A DNA stretch of 64,000 nt from Odontocerum albicorne (Eukaryota > Arthropoda > Insecta > Trichoptera > Odontoceridae). The position numbers and the translations under genes are program-made. The notes under the pieces were generated by a model, which worked only from the letters and a program-made list of their open reading frames with translations, did not search any database and was not told where the DNA came from. How positions within the stretch are numbered: position 1 is the stretch's first letter; each line of letters opens with the position of its first letter. Below are positions 24,111-35,373 of this stretch, in pieces. The stretch lies in the NCBI GenBank assembly GCA_949825065.1, contig OX463854.1:10473762-10537761 (forward strand), given 5' to 3'.

Positions 24111-25457
24111 ATGTTAACATAAGTTTTGTCCGTTTTTTTCCAAATTTAAAAATGAGCACCAAAAGTAAAACAAAATGGTAAAGATTATACGTCCTTCGAA
24201 AGAAAATTTTCTGCTCTACAAGATATTGTGTTTGCTTTTACGTTACATATATTATTTTATTTTATTACAAGCCTTCAAAATGGAATGCCAAGTAGACGAA
24301 AGTGAGCATTTTCGACACCTCCTTCTGTTCGCGTTCAATCGAAAGAATAAAACTGCCAAAGCTGCTTGCGATATTTATGAAGTGTACGGTGAAGATACTA
24401 TGAACGAAAGGACAGCTCGTTGATGGTTTTTGCGTTTCAAAGACGGTTATTTCGACCTGAAAGACATGGAGCGTTCCGGACGACCGGACGACGAGTGGAT
24501 TTCGGTGAGGACCGCTTAAACCATATTATTCATGAAGATCCCCTTCAACCCACCGTAGAATTGGCTGAACAGATGCATTGTAGTCCCATGACTGTATACC
24601 GTCATCTTAAATCAATGGAAAAAGTCCAGAAGTTTGGCGCTTGGGCTCCACATGTTTTGAGCTAAAACAACAAAAATCAACATTCGACAATTTCTACTGG
24701 TTTGCTCGCGCATCATCAAGCTACGCATGACCACAAGCAAAGGTTCCTTTACCGCATCATTACTGGTGATGAAAAATGGTGCCTTTATGTGAATATGAAG
24801 AAACGGAAAGAATGGGTGAGTTATGGTCAACAAGCAATGCCCAGAGCGAAACAAGATTTGCATCCGCGCAAGACAATGATTTGCATCTGGTGGGATTGGC
24901 AAGGCGTCATTCACTACGAATACTTAAACGCAATTAGACAGTCAACGCAGAGCTATACATTCTGCAAATGCAGCGACTCAACACTGCAATTCAACAAAAA
25001 AAGCCGGATTGGCAATATGGCGTTATTCTGCAACACGATAACGCCCGCTCTCATATCGCCAACATTACGGAAAATGACATTCAAACGCTTGGTTGGGAAG
25101 TTCTGCCGCACCCTCTATATTTTCCAGACCTCGCGCAGTCAATTTCCACCTTTTCCGGTCGCTTTCAAACAATTTGCGCGGCGTTTCCTTCAATAATGAC
25201 GTCAAATTGAGGACATGGTTGGACGAATTCCTCGAGTCAAGACCGGATGATTTTTATCGCACAGGCATTGAAAAACTTGTAGAACGTTGGCAAAGAAGTT
25301 GTAAATAATGAAGGAGAAAGGTGAATACATTATTGACAAATTTGTTTGTAAAATAATAAAGAAGAATACATTATTGACTAATTTGTTATAATTTTTTTGC
25401 TGAGTCTTCTTGTTATCTTCATTTGAAAAAAAACGGACGCAACTTATATGTTAACAC
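24111..25457 (+). mobile_element. Decayed mariner transposon, full length (1347 bp)
   Basis: The ends are imperfect inverted repeats: ATGTTAACATAAGTTTTGTCC at the left (24111 onward) against the reverse complement of the right end (25421-25457, containing AAACGGACGCAACTTA). Their inner parts share CCGTTTTTTTCC. The roughly 1.35-kb length is normal for mariner, and the transposase relic lies between the ends. The exact outer border is uncertain because the GTTAACATA similarity may extend slightly into target sequence. Confidence 0.75.
24280..25308 (+). pseudogene. Mariner transposase pseudogene
   Basis: The start MECQVDESEHFR (24280) opens an N-terminal helix-turn-helix region (AKAACDIYEVYGEDTMNERTAR). 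A TGA at 24421 interrupts it just before WFLRFKDGYFDLKDMERSGRP. Frame changes follow near 24500, a stop falls right after HVLS at about 24663, and another shift occurs near 24950. The catalytic domain keeps ITGDEKWCLY (first Asp) and LQHDNARSH (second Asp). In the usual S-P-D-L-A-P-x-D motif the third Asp is lost: after a one-base shift the sequence reads N-F-H-L-F. The C-terminus ESRPDDFYRTGIEKLVERWQ is typical of mariner. At least four lesions and a missing catalytic residue make it inactive. Confidence 0.85.
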
Positions 25458-26160
25458 CCAATACATAACAAAATTCTTTCAATTTATATCTTCTTTAGTA
25501 TGACTTGGAAAGTGGGATGATGAACGTTATGAAAATGGCATAGAATCAATATCTGAACTAAAACTAGTAATCGAGTAGTATTTGGATTGCAAATCTTACA
25601 ATAACTAATTTAAATAAGTGATTCCTATAATTTACAGCACCATTTATTCGAGAAATACTTAAACATAATATAGTATATTGATTGAATGCAAACTTGACCT
25701 AATTGAATTGCTATGTTTATTGTCTGAAACTAATGAGATCTCTTAATTGAATGAATAAATCTATGTTCGATTGTATTGTGTTCTATATATTCCTGCATAT
25801 ACGAGTAGGTATCGATTAAAATGCCTATTAAATAGCTGTATATGTTTTTGCATAAAGTGTTTGTTATGCTAAAATAAAATCACGTTTGCCAGATATTTTA
25901 AAAGAGTCAAGGTGACGCATTTACTTTATAAAGATAATTTGCTTGAATAATGTTTATTTTTTTATATCCTTTGTATTGAGATCAGAATCCTTGATAAGTC
26001 TAAAATATAAATATTTTTTTTAACAGCATTATTCATAGATATTTTTTCTTATTATTGGTATTATCACTTTAATGCGCAGTTTGGATAATAAAGTTTATAA
26101 TGAGATTAACGGTGTTATAAAAAATATTTTCAGGCACAAAATAATTATATATGGTATATG
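25458..26160. other. No recognisable feature
   Basis: AT-rich sequence with no reading frame or repeat that I could identify. Confidence 0.5.
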
Positions 26161-26165
26161 TGACC

Positions 26166-26240
26166 TTCGTGCCATATTTAATTAGGCGTATGTCTTCCTA
26201 CTCGGGGTTGCGGGCTCGACTCCGGTTAGTATCCAGATCT
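26166..26240 (+). repeat. tRNA-like SINE head
   Basis: The stretch GTGACCTTCGTGCC to GGGCTCGACTCCGG has a B-box-like GGCTCGACTCC and tRNA-like spacing, but no convincing anticodon stem or acceptor pairing. I read it as a tRNA-derived SINE promoter region. It directly precedes the 139-bp repeats at 26243. Confidence 0.45.
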
Positions 26241-26242
26241 TT

Positions 26243-26663
26243 TTAAAAATGGCTTATTACAATGAACCCTTTACGGGTTTACTGTATACAACGAATACCT
26301 ATCGAAATAAAAATGGATATTTTATTTTATATCTAGTTACATTTTGTAATTGTGTGATAAATAACTAATTAACCAATAAATTTTAAAATGGCTTATTACA
26401 GTGAACCCTTTACGGGTTTACTGTATACAACGAATACCTATCGAAATAAAAATGGATATTTTATTTTATATCTAGTTACATTTTGTAATTGTGTGATAAA
26501 TAACTAATTAACCAATAAATTTTAAAATGGCTTATTACAGTGAACCTTTTACGGGTTTACTGTATACAACGAAAACCTATCGAAATAAAAATGCATATTT
26601 TATTTTATATCTAGTTACATTTTGTTATTATGTGATAAATAACTAATTAAACAATAAATTTTG
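26243..26663. repeat. 139-bp tandem repeat, 3 copies
   Basis: The GGCTTATTACA block starts at 26251, 26390 and 26529, a constant period of 139 bp. Each unit contains a short palindrome (AACCC-TTTACGGGTTT) and an ATATTTTATTTTATATC stretch. The third copy has a few more changes than the first two. It may be amplification of a SINE body, since a tRNA-like head sits immediately upstream. Confidence 0.85.
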
Positions 26664-27144
26664 ATTCAAGAGATCTTTAATTTGAGAACGATTTGAAATG
26701 GGGTCCAAATAATCTTAACTTTATAAAGTAATTAATGTCTCACAAAATGTTTTGAACAGCAATAAAGTTAAAAACGAAGGCATAAATGATAAAGTAAAAT
26801 CTTGACTTAATTGAGAAATAGTTTGTCAAGTACCAAATATTTCCCTTGAGTTTCAGTATCTTCTCGGATTGTCTGAATTGTCTAGTTTCCCTGTGTATTT
26901 AGTTGTAGGACGGGAAACCAAACAAAAGCAAAGTGGTTTGTGTAAAGACTGAATTGCAGGATGAAATCAAGTTGAATATACATGAAATAAATGACAGAAA
27001 GTTTTGAAGATGTTTGAATACGCTAGAAAACAATTTATCGAAATGAATACATACTTACTTAAAATCACGTCATATCTCTTTTGGTTTAGGCAGATATGAC
27101 AGATATCTACCTAAACAAGGCATTTTAGGCAGATATGACAGTCT
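26664..27144. other. No gene; short internal duplication
   Basis: The only structure seen is the phrase TTTAGGCAGATATGACAG, present twice (about 27087 and 27124) just before the LTR-like sequence at 27145. Confidence 0.45.
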
Positions 27145-27720
27145 TTTAGCGTGTGTCCTAGTAGGACGTGCTGATGATGTTGATGTTGACATCGCTATAT
27201 TCGTTTTAGTCGAATTCTGTGTTCCTCTTCGTTCGGGGTCATCAATTTAGCGGGATGCTTAATTTTTGATACGTCGTGATGATTTTGATTTGTTTTGTAT
27301 TTAAAATAAAATACGTCGATTCAGGAATGCGGGAAGTGAGAGAGAATAGTCGATAAATAATAAACAGAAATGAATGGTCAAGCGAATAATAACAAGTGAT
27401 CTTTATTCAACGATAAGTAGGTATATATAGAATTTCAGAACGGGACGCGTGACTGCGTCCGCGGTATATCTCGATCTCACTCCTGCGCGTGCTGAGGTGG
27501 TCGCAAGCGCTGCGGATAATACAGTGGGTAGGATATTTATTGTCGAAACGGCGAGACGGCGTGATATGTTCTCTTTCTACCTTGGAATGCGATTTAAATA
27601 TTATTTGCGTGTAAACAGTGTTGACGTTCTGGTATGTGACAATTGTACATATCCAGAGGTTGATTCATCGGTCGTTGACCCTGCATGTTGACAATATTTT
27701 AGGGACGTGGGTACCGTACA
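27145..27720 (+). mobile_element. Solo LTR, copy 2 (same family as 280-829)
   Basis: Aligns end to end with the reverse complement of 280-829. It shares the GTGCTGATGATGTTGATG block near its start, the TTTTAGTCGAATTCTG block, and the TGATTCATCGGTCGTTGACC block near its 3' end. The 3' terminus is GTACCGTACA. The first bases read TTTAGC instead of TGTAGC, so the 5' TG is lost. No coding sequence adjoins it. The open frames at 27449-27920 are accidental. Confidence 0.65.
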
Positions 27721-27830
27721 GACTTTTTGTTTTGAGGTTTAATGTTTACAGGACATATTCATTACATTTTGTCAATTTTTTAGACGGTTTGACAATATTA
27801 GGATATACCAACTTATACTTGGTTATAATA

Positions 27831-28340
27831 TTAGGTTGGTACATAGATAACGATCGTTTTTTTTTCATTCTAAATTTATTTAACAATAAAACTATAAAAA
27901 AATGCTCAAAACATGTTTAAATGATTATTCCGGAAAATAATCGCCATCAATTTCAATAATTGCTTCCCAATTGCTTTCCCGATTGCTTACTTTATTGAGC
28001 TTTTTGAGACGCCTATCGATCGTGGAATGGTCGATATTGAATTGTTTGGCCAGTATCCTTGTTGTTAAAATTTCCTCTTCTTCCATGGCCATCTGAAGAG
28101 ACTGACTATCAAAATCAGACAAACGACCTCTTTCTTCTTCATCTTTTAAGCTTGTGTCACCGGATTTGAAACGATTTAACAATTTACGAACTTGACTTTC
28201 ATCGATCGTTCCTTCACCAAAGAGTTCATTGAGATCGCACAATGCCTGTGCTGCAGGCCATCCTTTTTGAAGTGATAAAGCATGATATGATGAAAATAAA
28301 GGTGATTATTGACACGTATTTTACTACCTACATATTAAGG
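27831..28340 (-). mobile_element. Internally deleted mariner (non-autonomous derivative)
   Basis: The left end TTAGGTTGGTACATAG, preceded by TA, is a typical mariner terminus. Inside is a minus-strand frame that joins mariner N-terminal codons directly to the last codons. The right end near 28330 (reverse complement TTAATATGTAGGTAG) is only a weak match to the left end, so the right border is approximate. At roughly 500 bp it is less than half of a full mariner. Confidence 0.6.
27925..28283 (-). pseudogene. Mariner transposase relic: N-terminal HTH fused to C-terminal tail
   Basis: From an ATG at 28283 the sequence reads M-L-Y-H-F, then after a one-base frameshift KGWPAAQALCDLNELFGEGT, followed by RKLLNRFKSGDTSLKDEEE. 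This is the paired-type helix-turn-helix region of mariner transposase. A second HTH part (ILAKQFNIDHSTIDRRLKKL) follows, then the frame passes straight into SNWEAIIEIDGDYFPE, which is the extreme C-terminus of these enzymes. The whole DDD catalytic domain (about 200 residues) is missing, with the frame preserved across the deletion (105 codons from 28242). It may still encode a DNA-binding peptide; whether it is expressed is unknown. Confidence 0.75.
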
Positions 28341-28845
28341 AATATTCAAACAAAATGACAAATTTGTCAGATTTAAAGGACACCGGTAAAACGATAATTA
28401 ATTTGTTTATGTAAATAAATGGTAGAATGTACCTTATAACAAAAAAAAATAATGAAAAAAAAAGAACCAGTAATGAGTGCTGAACATATTAAGATTGACA
28501 GAATGTATAAAAATAACAAAACTAATTTTACATAATAACAAAAAAAACATAAATAAACAGGTGTCAACTCGTACAAAATCAATCAGCAACGTGTTACCAT
28601 CACAATACGGGGCCGTCCACGTGCTGAGCAAAAAATATAAACACAAAAGACAAATCATTGAAAAACAAAATACAAATTGAAAACAAAGTACCTATAAAAG
28701 ATGTAATCAGATAGAAGCAACGTCGTCTTCAGCACGGGAAAAAAAATCACAAACATAGATATAAAGAAACACGATAGTCAATTTAAAAACAATTAAAAAA
28801 TCTTCAAAAGTCCTCGAAAGACATGCGGGATCCCATTTCAAGGCT
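28341..28845. other. No recognisable feature
   Basis: Overlapping short frames on both strands at 28373-28680 show no family motif. The composition is AT-rich. Confidence 0.45.
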
Positions 28846-28849
28846 CGGG

Positions 28850-29111
28850 TATTCGGAAGTACTTTTTTAGGCACTCCTTATAAGTCAGCAAACTAACTCC
28901 GAGAAATATCCTAGACAGCAGCATACTCATTTCCGATCCTGTGTAGTCCAGGAATGGGAGAATTTGCAAAATAATTTATTTTGTAATTTTCACATAGAAA
29001 TGTGCCTTGAAGCCTTGTCATTCTTGTCGGAACTCGAATGCTAATCAATTCCAAGAGTTTATGCACCAACCTAATAAATATACAGGAAGAACATTGCCGA
29101 AGGGACGTCAA
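28850..29111 (-). pseudogene. LINE-E C-terminal fragment (jockey-like)
   Basis: The minus-strand frame reads L-L-E-L-I-S-I-R-V-P-T-R-M-T-R, then C-E-N-Y-K-I-N-Y-F-A-N-S, then H-R-I-G-N-E-Y. It lines up with the C-terminal part of the better preserved LINE at 56755-58945, which reads SISFRIPTRSTRQ, then INSSIIRMQRLGNEF. Only this end is present. Confidence 0.55.
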
Positions 29112-30030
29112 GAAGCCGAGTACACTGACTGAGTTTTACGCGTATTTCTTCTTTCTTCTTGGCACTTTAAACCTGGTGTGTCACATGTCAGGTATCTATT
29201 GTTTCCCAATACGGTCCTAAAAAATAAGAAATATGAGAGGAGAAACCAAAGAACGCATTTATCATGCAGTAAACAAAAGGCTGAAACGATGAAAATCTAA
29301 AAAAAAAACTGTAATAAATATTCATTTATCCTAAAACGTTTTTATCAACCTTTTTATATTCATGAATACAAAAACTATTATAATACAGAATAAAACATTT
29401 GAGAAAGGAACCTTGCACTTATTCTGAGGTCAAAACAATGTCTAGCTTTAAACAATATGGAGTAAAAAATATTTTTGTATAAATTATGATAAAATAATAT
29501 TTTTTACTGATCGTGCAATTGAAAAAAAAAGAGATAATGATAGTCAACACCAAAATGTATTAAAGACTAACAATCCACTACCGAGTTGAGGCTTATGAAT
29601 ACAAAAAAAAAACACAAGCAGATCGACGTCCAGCTGGTTTCATTTATCAGATATGACAGCCGATAATAGTTGGGGAGGATAAAAAATAGTTTTCAGTCAG
29701 TCCAAGAAAGATAATTAAAAATTGACTTAGTTATAATCCGAATTTGTTTAAATCGAAAAACGTAGCGATGATCAATGTAATGCTACCTTAAAAGGTTTAT
29801 TCTTTTTTTTTTTTAATTCTACAAACGCGCATCTAAAAATTAGATAACGATCAATCTTCTACACTGAAGTCTTATAGATAAAGATTTTCTAACATAGTTT
29901 TCAATTTTAAAATGTTCCGTCAATTAGTATCTTTAACTTGTCTGATAATTTAACATATTCATTACTCTTGAACCTTTAATTTTTTTTAAAGATTATGGAA
30001 ACTACTGTTTCAATTTTTGATATATTGGGT
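29112..30030. other. No recognisable feature
   Basis: AT-rich sequence without assignable coding or repeat structure. Confidence 0.5.
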
Positions 30031-30031
30031 A

Positions 30032-30400
30032 AATTATGTCTATGAGTAAGTGATGTCCATAGGAAAGTAATGCTCATGGGCAAGTCATATAAATATGCGA
30101 AAATAAGCGAAATAAATGGAAATAAACGATGAAAGGGTAAGTTATGTCACCGACAAGTTACATCTACATATAAATTATGTACAAAAGTAAGTGATGTCCA
30201 TGGGTAAGTTACCTCCTTGGATTAGTGATGTTCATAGGTAAGTAATATCCGTGGATAAGTGATGTCCATGGGTAAATAATATCAATGAATATTTGACGAC
30301 TATGGGAAAGTGACATCCGTGGACAAGTTATGTCTATAGGTAAGATATGTCATTGATAAGTTATGTCGTTGATGAGTTATGTCCATGGGTAAGTGATGAA
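30032..30400. repeat. Degenerate ~17-bp minisatellite
   Basis: The phrase GTAAGTGATGTCCATGG recurs with many variants (GTAAGTAATATCCGTGG, ACAAGTTATGTCTATAGG and others) about every 17 bases. It is an old, diverged array of roughly 20 units with a short non-repetitive interruption near 30095-30135. Confidence 0.7.
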
Positions 30401-32045
30401 ATTTGTTTTTATTATAATAATAAGAAGCAAATGTATCTAGTGCTGTTTTTATAATCAAGTTTTTAATTTCTAAAAGGCAATTAATGAAGGTTTGTAAATA
30501 AATTTTGTTGGATAGATGCATGAAAGTATGCTTATAACTGGAGTATAAATAATGAATAAGAAGTTGATAATTCAACACGGTGACGCGATTCATTTGGAAC
30601 ACACACTGTATTAAATTCCATGGTTTGAGAACGATACTATGTCTTCTTAATCATGGTCTTCATGGTCTCCACCGTCTTCGCAGATAGAATGAGACCAACG
30701 ATTAAGTCTACATTATCATCATGATCGTTTGAGGACTTGAGCGTGATGAACCTATTCTTTCCCAGCTTTTCTATTCCCTACAAAGCTCGCTTCATTAGAT
30801 GGTGCCTAAGGTTTGTAGGAAGGTATCCCATCATGAATATATTTCATTTATCCTGTGGTAATATTAAGCTTTTTTTTGGTTGAGAAAGTAAGAAAGGGAG
30901 CGATATATACAATTTCAGGTTTTCGTTAATTTTTTTAACAAAGTCTTATACTTAAAATATGTCGTACCATTGATTCGAAGAGATATTTTGGTGTTTGTTT
31001 ACTGAACTGAGCTCAGTAAGTTACCGTTTTCCTCATTGGAGAAAGAATTTTAGAAAGTTACATTATTAATTAAATTAATGAAGTAATGTATCTCTAAACA
31101 TACGGAGTACGTCATTAAACCGAAGATAGTTAAATGCCATCGCTGTAGTAAAAAAATGAAAATTAAAAGAAAATAGTTTTTTGAGACTGCTGTTCATGAT
31201 ATGGAAAATGCATTGTACGAGTATGTCACCGCAGGCGAAGAATACAAACTAACAAACTATGTGACATTGATTTACACTAAAGAGTTAAGTTTACTTTAGA
31301 TAAGAGTCATCGAGAAACAAAATTATTTTTGAACGAATTTGAAAAGCTAACATTACGGCGTATTTGAGCAGCTCGTTACAGAATGTTGGTTTGATTCAAA
31401 TTAAGTTGATAAAAAGACTTTTGATCTCTTATTAACTGTTTTTTTTACTTAATTCATTAACTTAAATAATAAAATTTATATATGTTTGTCGAATAAATTA
31501 AATTGAAAATATCGTTTTTGAAAATAATGGAAGAGAATTGAAACTTGACCAAACTCAACTAAACCTTGCTTATTTTTTACTTAATAAATACTACATTTTT
31601 TTTACACAACCAAACATGACTATTTCGTGACAAAAAGGTAACAGACAAAAAGTGACCAATAAATCGGTTATTGCGAGAAAAAACGGTTGTTTATTTAAAT
31701 ATAAAATCATATTTTAAACGGGTTTTGACTCGACGGTTTATATATCGTTGTGCAAAGCACAAACGATGTTATCTAAGTTTTTAGAAAAAATGACAAAATA
31801 TTTTTTTCTTCTCAAATCAGCGTCATCGTATTTATATTAGCGCATACAGAAATTATCATTTCACACATCAACATTTTTCTATTTATGAAAACCAAAAACT
31901 TTTATACCTTACTTTATATTCAAAACACTGATTATAAGTTTGACACATAATTTTACTGAAATGAATGATTTTTTTTAAATCCTCACATACGAGTACTTAC
32001 GTAACATTCTTTAAATATTGATTGGAAAAAGAAACAATTTCAAAT
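30401..32045. other. No recognisable feature
   Basis: No coding frame with recognisable motifs, no terminal repeats and no obvious tandem array. Confidence 0.5.
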
Positions 32046-32046
32046 A

Positions 32047-32360
32047 AAATATTTTCATGCAATGCTTAGTGCATCACTCGTGTAAAAATATTTTCATACA
32101 ATGCTTAGTGCATCACACGTATCAATATTTTCATACAATGCTTAGTGCATCACACATGTATCAATATTTTCATACAATGCTTAGTGCATCACACATGTAT
32201 CAATATTTTCATACAATGCTTAGTGCATCACACATGTATCAATATTTTCATACAATGCTTAGTGCATCACACATGTATCAATATTTTCATACAATGATTA
32301 GTGCATCTCACATGTAAAAATATTTTCAAACAATGCTTAGCATATCACACGTGTAAAAAT
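32047..32360. repeat. 39-bp tandem repeat, about 7-8 copies
   Basis: The unit contains ATATTTTCATACAATGCTTA and GTGCATCACACATGTATCA and repeats with a 39-bp period (13 codons). One frame is therefore open over 86 codons (32057-32317) with the peptide unit ASHMYQYFHTML. There is no flanking gene structure, so I do not call this a protein. The first and last units are more diverged than the central ones. Confidence 0.88.
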
Positions 32361-32910
32361 GTGGCTGAATAAAAAGAATAGCAAATATATTTCTTACAGT
32401 CTTTTACTTTTATTTAGCTTTCTTTTTAAAATCATTTGAAGATACAGTGCTTACGATGAATAAATGAGTATCGAAATGGTTTGGCTAAATATAAATAATG
32501 AAAGGTAAACGATTTATAAAAAATAATCTAAATAAGTAATACAAAATGTGGAATAAACAGAGGGAAGAATGGAAAGACTTTGTAGTAGGAGAGTATGCAT
32601 AACGAGGTATATAGACGTGACAGAAGCGAAATATGTGGGTCAGTATAGAAAACAGATCTGGTGTCTCTACCTACCCCAATACGACCAGGCATGTTGGTGA
32701 CGATGATGATGACAGTTCTATTTATCGATTCACTAAGTTTATGTTCTTCAAGGAAAATGACAATAAGATAAATTAAGACTTTATTAAAATCATTTGCTAA
32801 AATATACCATATAGTAAACATTGTTATCATAAGGTTAATTTATAGAAAATTTGTTGTTCTTCTAGTAGTGATTAACAGAAGGAAAAATATTAAATTATAT
32901 CACGAAAATA
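32361..32910. other. No recognisable feature
   Basis: A 100-codon minus-strand frame (32528-32830) carries no recognised domain. Part of it (SVFYTDPHISLLSRLYTSL) could be retroelement debris, but I cannot assign it. Confidence 0.4.
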
Positions 32911-32914
32911 TTAA

Positions 32915-33070
32915 AATATAATGTATTTTACAAACTGTTAATTAAAACATAATGTCTTTTACAAACTGTTAATTAAAACATGATGTCTTTTACAAACTGT
33001 TAATTAAAATATAATGTCTTTTACAAACTGTTAATTAAAATAAAATGTCTTTTACCAACTGTTAATTGAT
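32915..33070. repeat. 31-bp tandem repeat, 5 copies
   Basis: The unit ATAATGTCTTTTACAAACTG plus TTAATTAAAAC repeats with a 31-bp period. The units differ by one or two substitutions each. Confidence 0.88.
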
Positions 33071-33099
33071 TTATAATTTATATTTGATGACAATTTTTT

Positions 33100-33285
33100 T
33101 GTATACAGTACAACCTGGCGGACTTATCGCCATGTATAAATCTCTTCTAACCAACCTGAAAGATGTCGAATAGGTCTTAAGAAAATCCTGTACTTGAATT
33201 ATTTAAAAAAAAACTGGGTTCCAACGAGAATCAAACCCGCAAGTCAGGCATCTTTCCATCCTAGACACGTAGGCAATTAATTAAC
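33100..33285 (-). mobile_element. tRNA-derived SINE with LINE-D-like tail
   Basis: On the minus strand a tRNA-like head (ACGTGTCTAGGATGGAAAGA, then GCGGGTTTGATTCTCG as B box) is followed by a TTTAAATAATT spacer and by a 3' part reading TTGGTTAGAAGAGATTTATAC and GGCGATAAGTCCGCCAGG. The 3' part matches the LINE-D 3' UTR at 20326-20690 and 38886-39213. Confidence 0.65.
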
Positions 33286-34285
33286 AATATTTTTTCACTC
33301 TCATTTATATAAAACATTTTTAACAATTTTGTGCATTTTTTTAAATATTATATTTATTATTACTTCTGATGTAAATGTACATTATTTTGTATTAATTCAT
33401 TCTTTGTGAGCCGTTTTTATTATATTGAAAAAGTGGACCAAGTTCCTACAGATAAAAAGGCCTTCAATGTTTGTATTTATACAACTTCATAAAATTAATT
33501 TATTGAAGAATTAAGCTGCCTCAAGATGCATTCGAAGTGCATTTAGTAAAGATAAATTCAGCATGAATCAATATGTATTGAAAATATTTGCATTTAACAG
33601 AATCAAAATAATATTCAATAAGTAACCTCATAACACAAAAGATTAACGCAAGTCCTAAATTCGCAAGGTAATAAACAAATCAAATAGCAGATATATCGCA
33701 ATCGCTACATTCGCACGTCTGAATAATTCGAAATGTATTTGTTAATAACAAACATAACAACTACAATTCGAATTATGCAACTGAGAGATTATACAATAAA
33801 CGATGCCGTGAAGGAGGCGTTTTACCAAGGTTAAGCGCTCCTATATCGCTACCGGTTTCGATCAATTAAAATATCAGTATGAAGGTCTTACCAAACATTC
33901 ATCAATAATCAAGACCAATGCTTGATAAATGTCTTGTAAAAAGAGCTACTTATAATTTGTTCGAAGTGTTTTTTTAACTCTCTCAGTTAAGTCGTGACTG
34001 ACTTAAGTTATGCGTATCAATGCACAGTAACTGAAACGGTAGAAGCAATTGAACTTTTTTTTTACACAAGTTTATTTTGATCTTGTTTTCGTTTTTATAT
34101 ATTCCTGTTGCTACATTAACTTGATGATTTATATATTCAGTTGAGTTTCTATAAGACCAGTTAAAATTCAAGTTATATCTTAATATGAAGATTAAATTGA
34201 TTAGTTTTCTTAAATCCACTATGTTTTTGGTTATTGGTCAATTTCTGATTATGAACAATAAAAGTACATTTGGAAAAATTACTAA
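33286..34285. other. No recognisable feature
   Basis: AT-rich sequence. The minus-strand frame at 33983-34219 has no recognisable motif. Confidence 0.5.
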
Positions 34286-34287
34286 AA

Positions 34288-34790
34288 TAAAATTATGGTT
34301 CACAACAACGTATTAGTGCCAACATTGACGTATGGAACATGGTGAACATAGAAAATGAATGAAATGAGTCGAGAAAATGAGTGGGAAATGCAAACACCAA
34401 GGATACTCTGTAGTGTTTCAATTTATGAAAGACTAAGGATGTAATTCTTAAGGATGAATGTGAACTAATAACTGACGTAATAAGCAGGGGGAAAAAGAGC
34501 ACGTTGAGGTGATTTGGATGTGTTGACCGGATGAGTGAAAAAAGACTGAGTAAAAAGCATAATGCAAGCATAAGTAGGAGTAGTGGTAGGGGATGACCGA
34601 GAAAAGTATGGTTGAAACAAGTAAAATAACTATAAGAAAGAAGGAAAAGTAAGGTGTAAGATAAAAAGAAGGAGCTGTATGAGAATATGTTTGGATGTGG
34701 AGGTGGAATAGGTATGAGTGAGAGGAAAGTTTGGCACTATGTTCTCTATGTCTACCTCAACAGGAAAATTGCGTAAAGGTACCTAGGTTT
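34288..34790 (+). pseudogene. LINE-A reverse transcriptase 3' region, degenerate
   Basis: Translation from about 34295 gives M-V-H-N-N-V-L-V-P-T-L-T-Y-G-T-W, the thumb-region motif that other copies show as SILVPTL...SETW. It is followed by L-K-D-E-C-E-L, KKSTLR-stop-FGCVDRM, and a closing ERKVWHYVLYVYL. Order and spacing match the LINE-A copies at 43530-46415, 49295-50095 and 61895-62490. It has several stops and frameshifts, and no tandem expansion at the T-W codons, unlike two of its relatives. Confidence 0.7.
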
Positions 34791-34892
34791 GTATTGAATA
34801 CGAGTACATAAAGATTTAACACTTATTTAAGATTTCTCACTTATTCATTTTAGAGTGTGAATAGAGTGATAAATGTTCAAACATCTCGAATT

Positions 34893-34988
34893 TTGAATAG
34901 TCGACATCAACATATCAGAAATTTTAAATAGTCGACATCAACTTATCAGAAATTTTAAATAGTCGACATCAACTTATCAGAAATTGAT
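34893..34988. repeat. 31-bp tandem repeat, 3 copies
   Basis: TAGTCGACATCAACTTATCA with AGAAATTTTAA repeats three times. The first unit has one variant base (ACATATCAG). Confidence 0.85.
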
Positions 34989-35242
34989 TGTTAATAGTAT
35001 ACAATAACCCCCCTTATCCGCGATTTATCTTTTCATGTTATTATTTACCCGCGGTCAACCACAATTGGAAAATATTCAATGGAAAATTACAACTTATCGT
35101 CATAAGATAAATAGTACCATAAAGATGTGTCTTCATACCCACGTCATTCATTGCACTTCATCGTGCTAATGATTAGATTTAGCTCTTAGAAAATATGGTA
35201 ACAGAACACCAGCTGCCTTGGTCTAGTTTTAGACCCTTAATA

Positions 35243-35373
35243 TTTTAGCGTGATGCTTAATTGTAGATTGTTCAGAGGTTGATTCATCGGTCGTTGACCC
35301 TGTATGTTTACAATTTATTTTGACAACAAATTATGTTTGACAATTATTTATTTAGGGACGTAGGTACCCTACA
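35243..35373 (+). mobile_element. Internally deleted LTR fragment, copy 3
   Basis: TTTAGCGTGATGCTTAATT corresponds to the interior of the LTR at about 27245. The sequence then jumps about 385 bp to the AGAGGTTGATTCATCGG block and runs to the LTR end (GGTACCCTACA). The last part also retains a TTGACAATTATTTATTTAGG segment shared with 280-829 but missing from 27145-27720. Confidence 0.6.

Noticed and set aside
27449..27920. Open frames of 80 and 100 codons
   Set aside because: They fall within and just after the LTR copy at 27145-27720, and the homologous LTR at 280-829 does not preserve them.
32057..32317. Protein made of ASHMYQYFHTML repeats
   Set aside because: It is a by-product of a 39-bp (13-codon) tandem repeat with no promoter, flanking gene or conserved domain.
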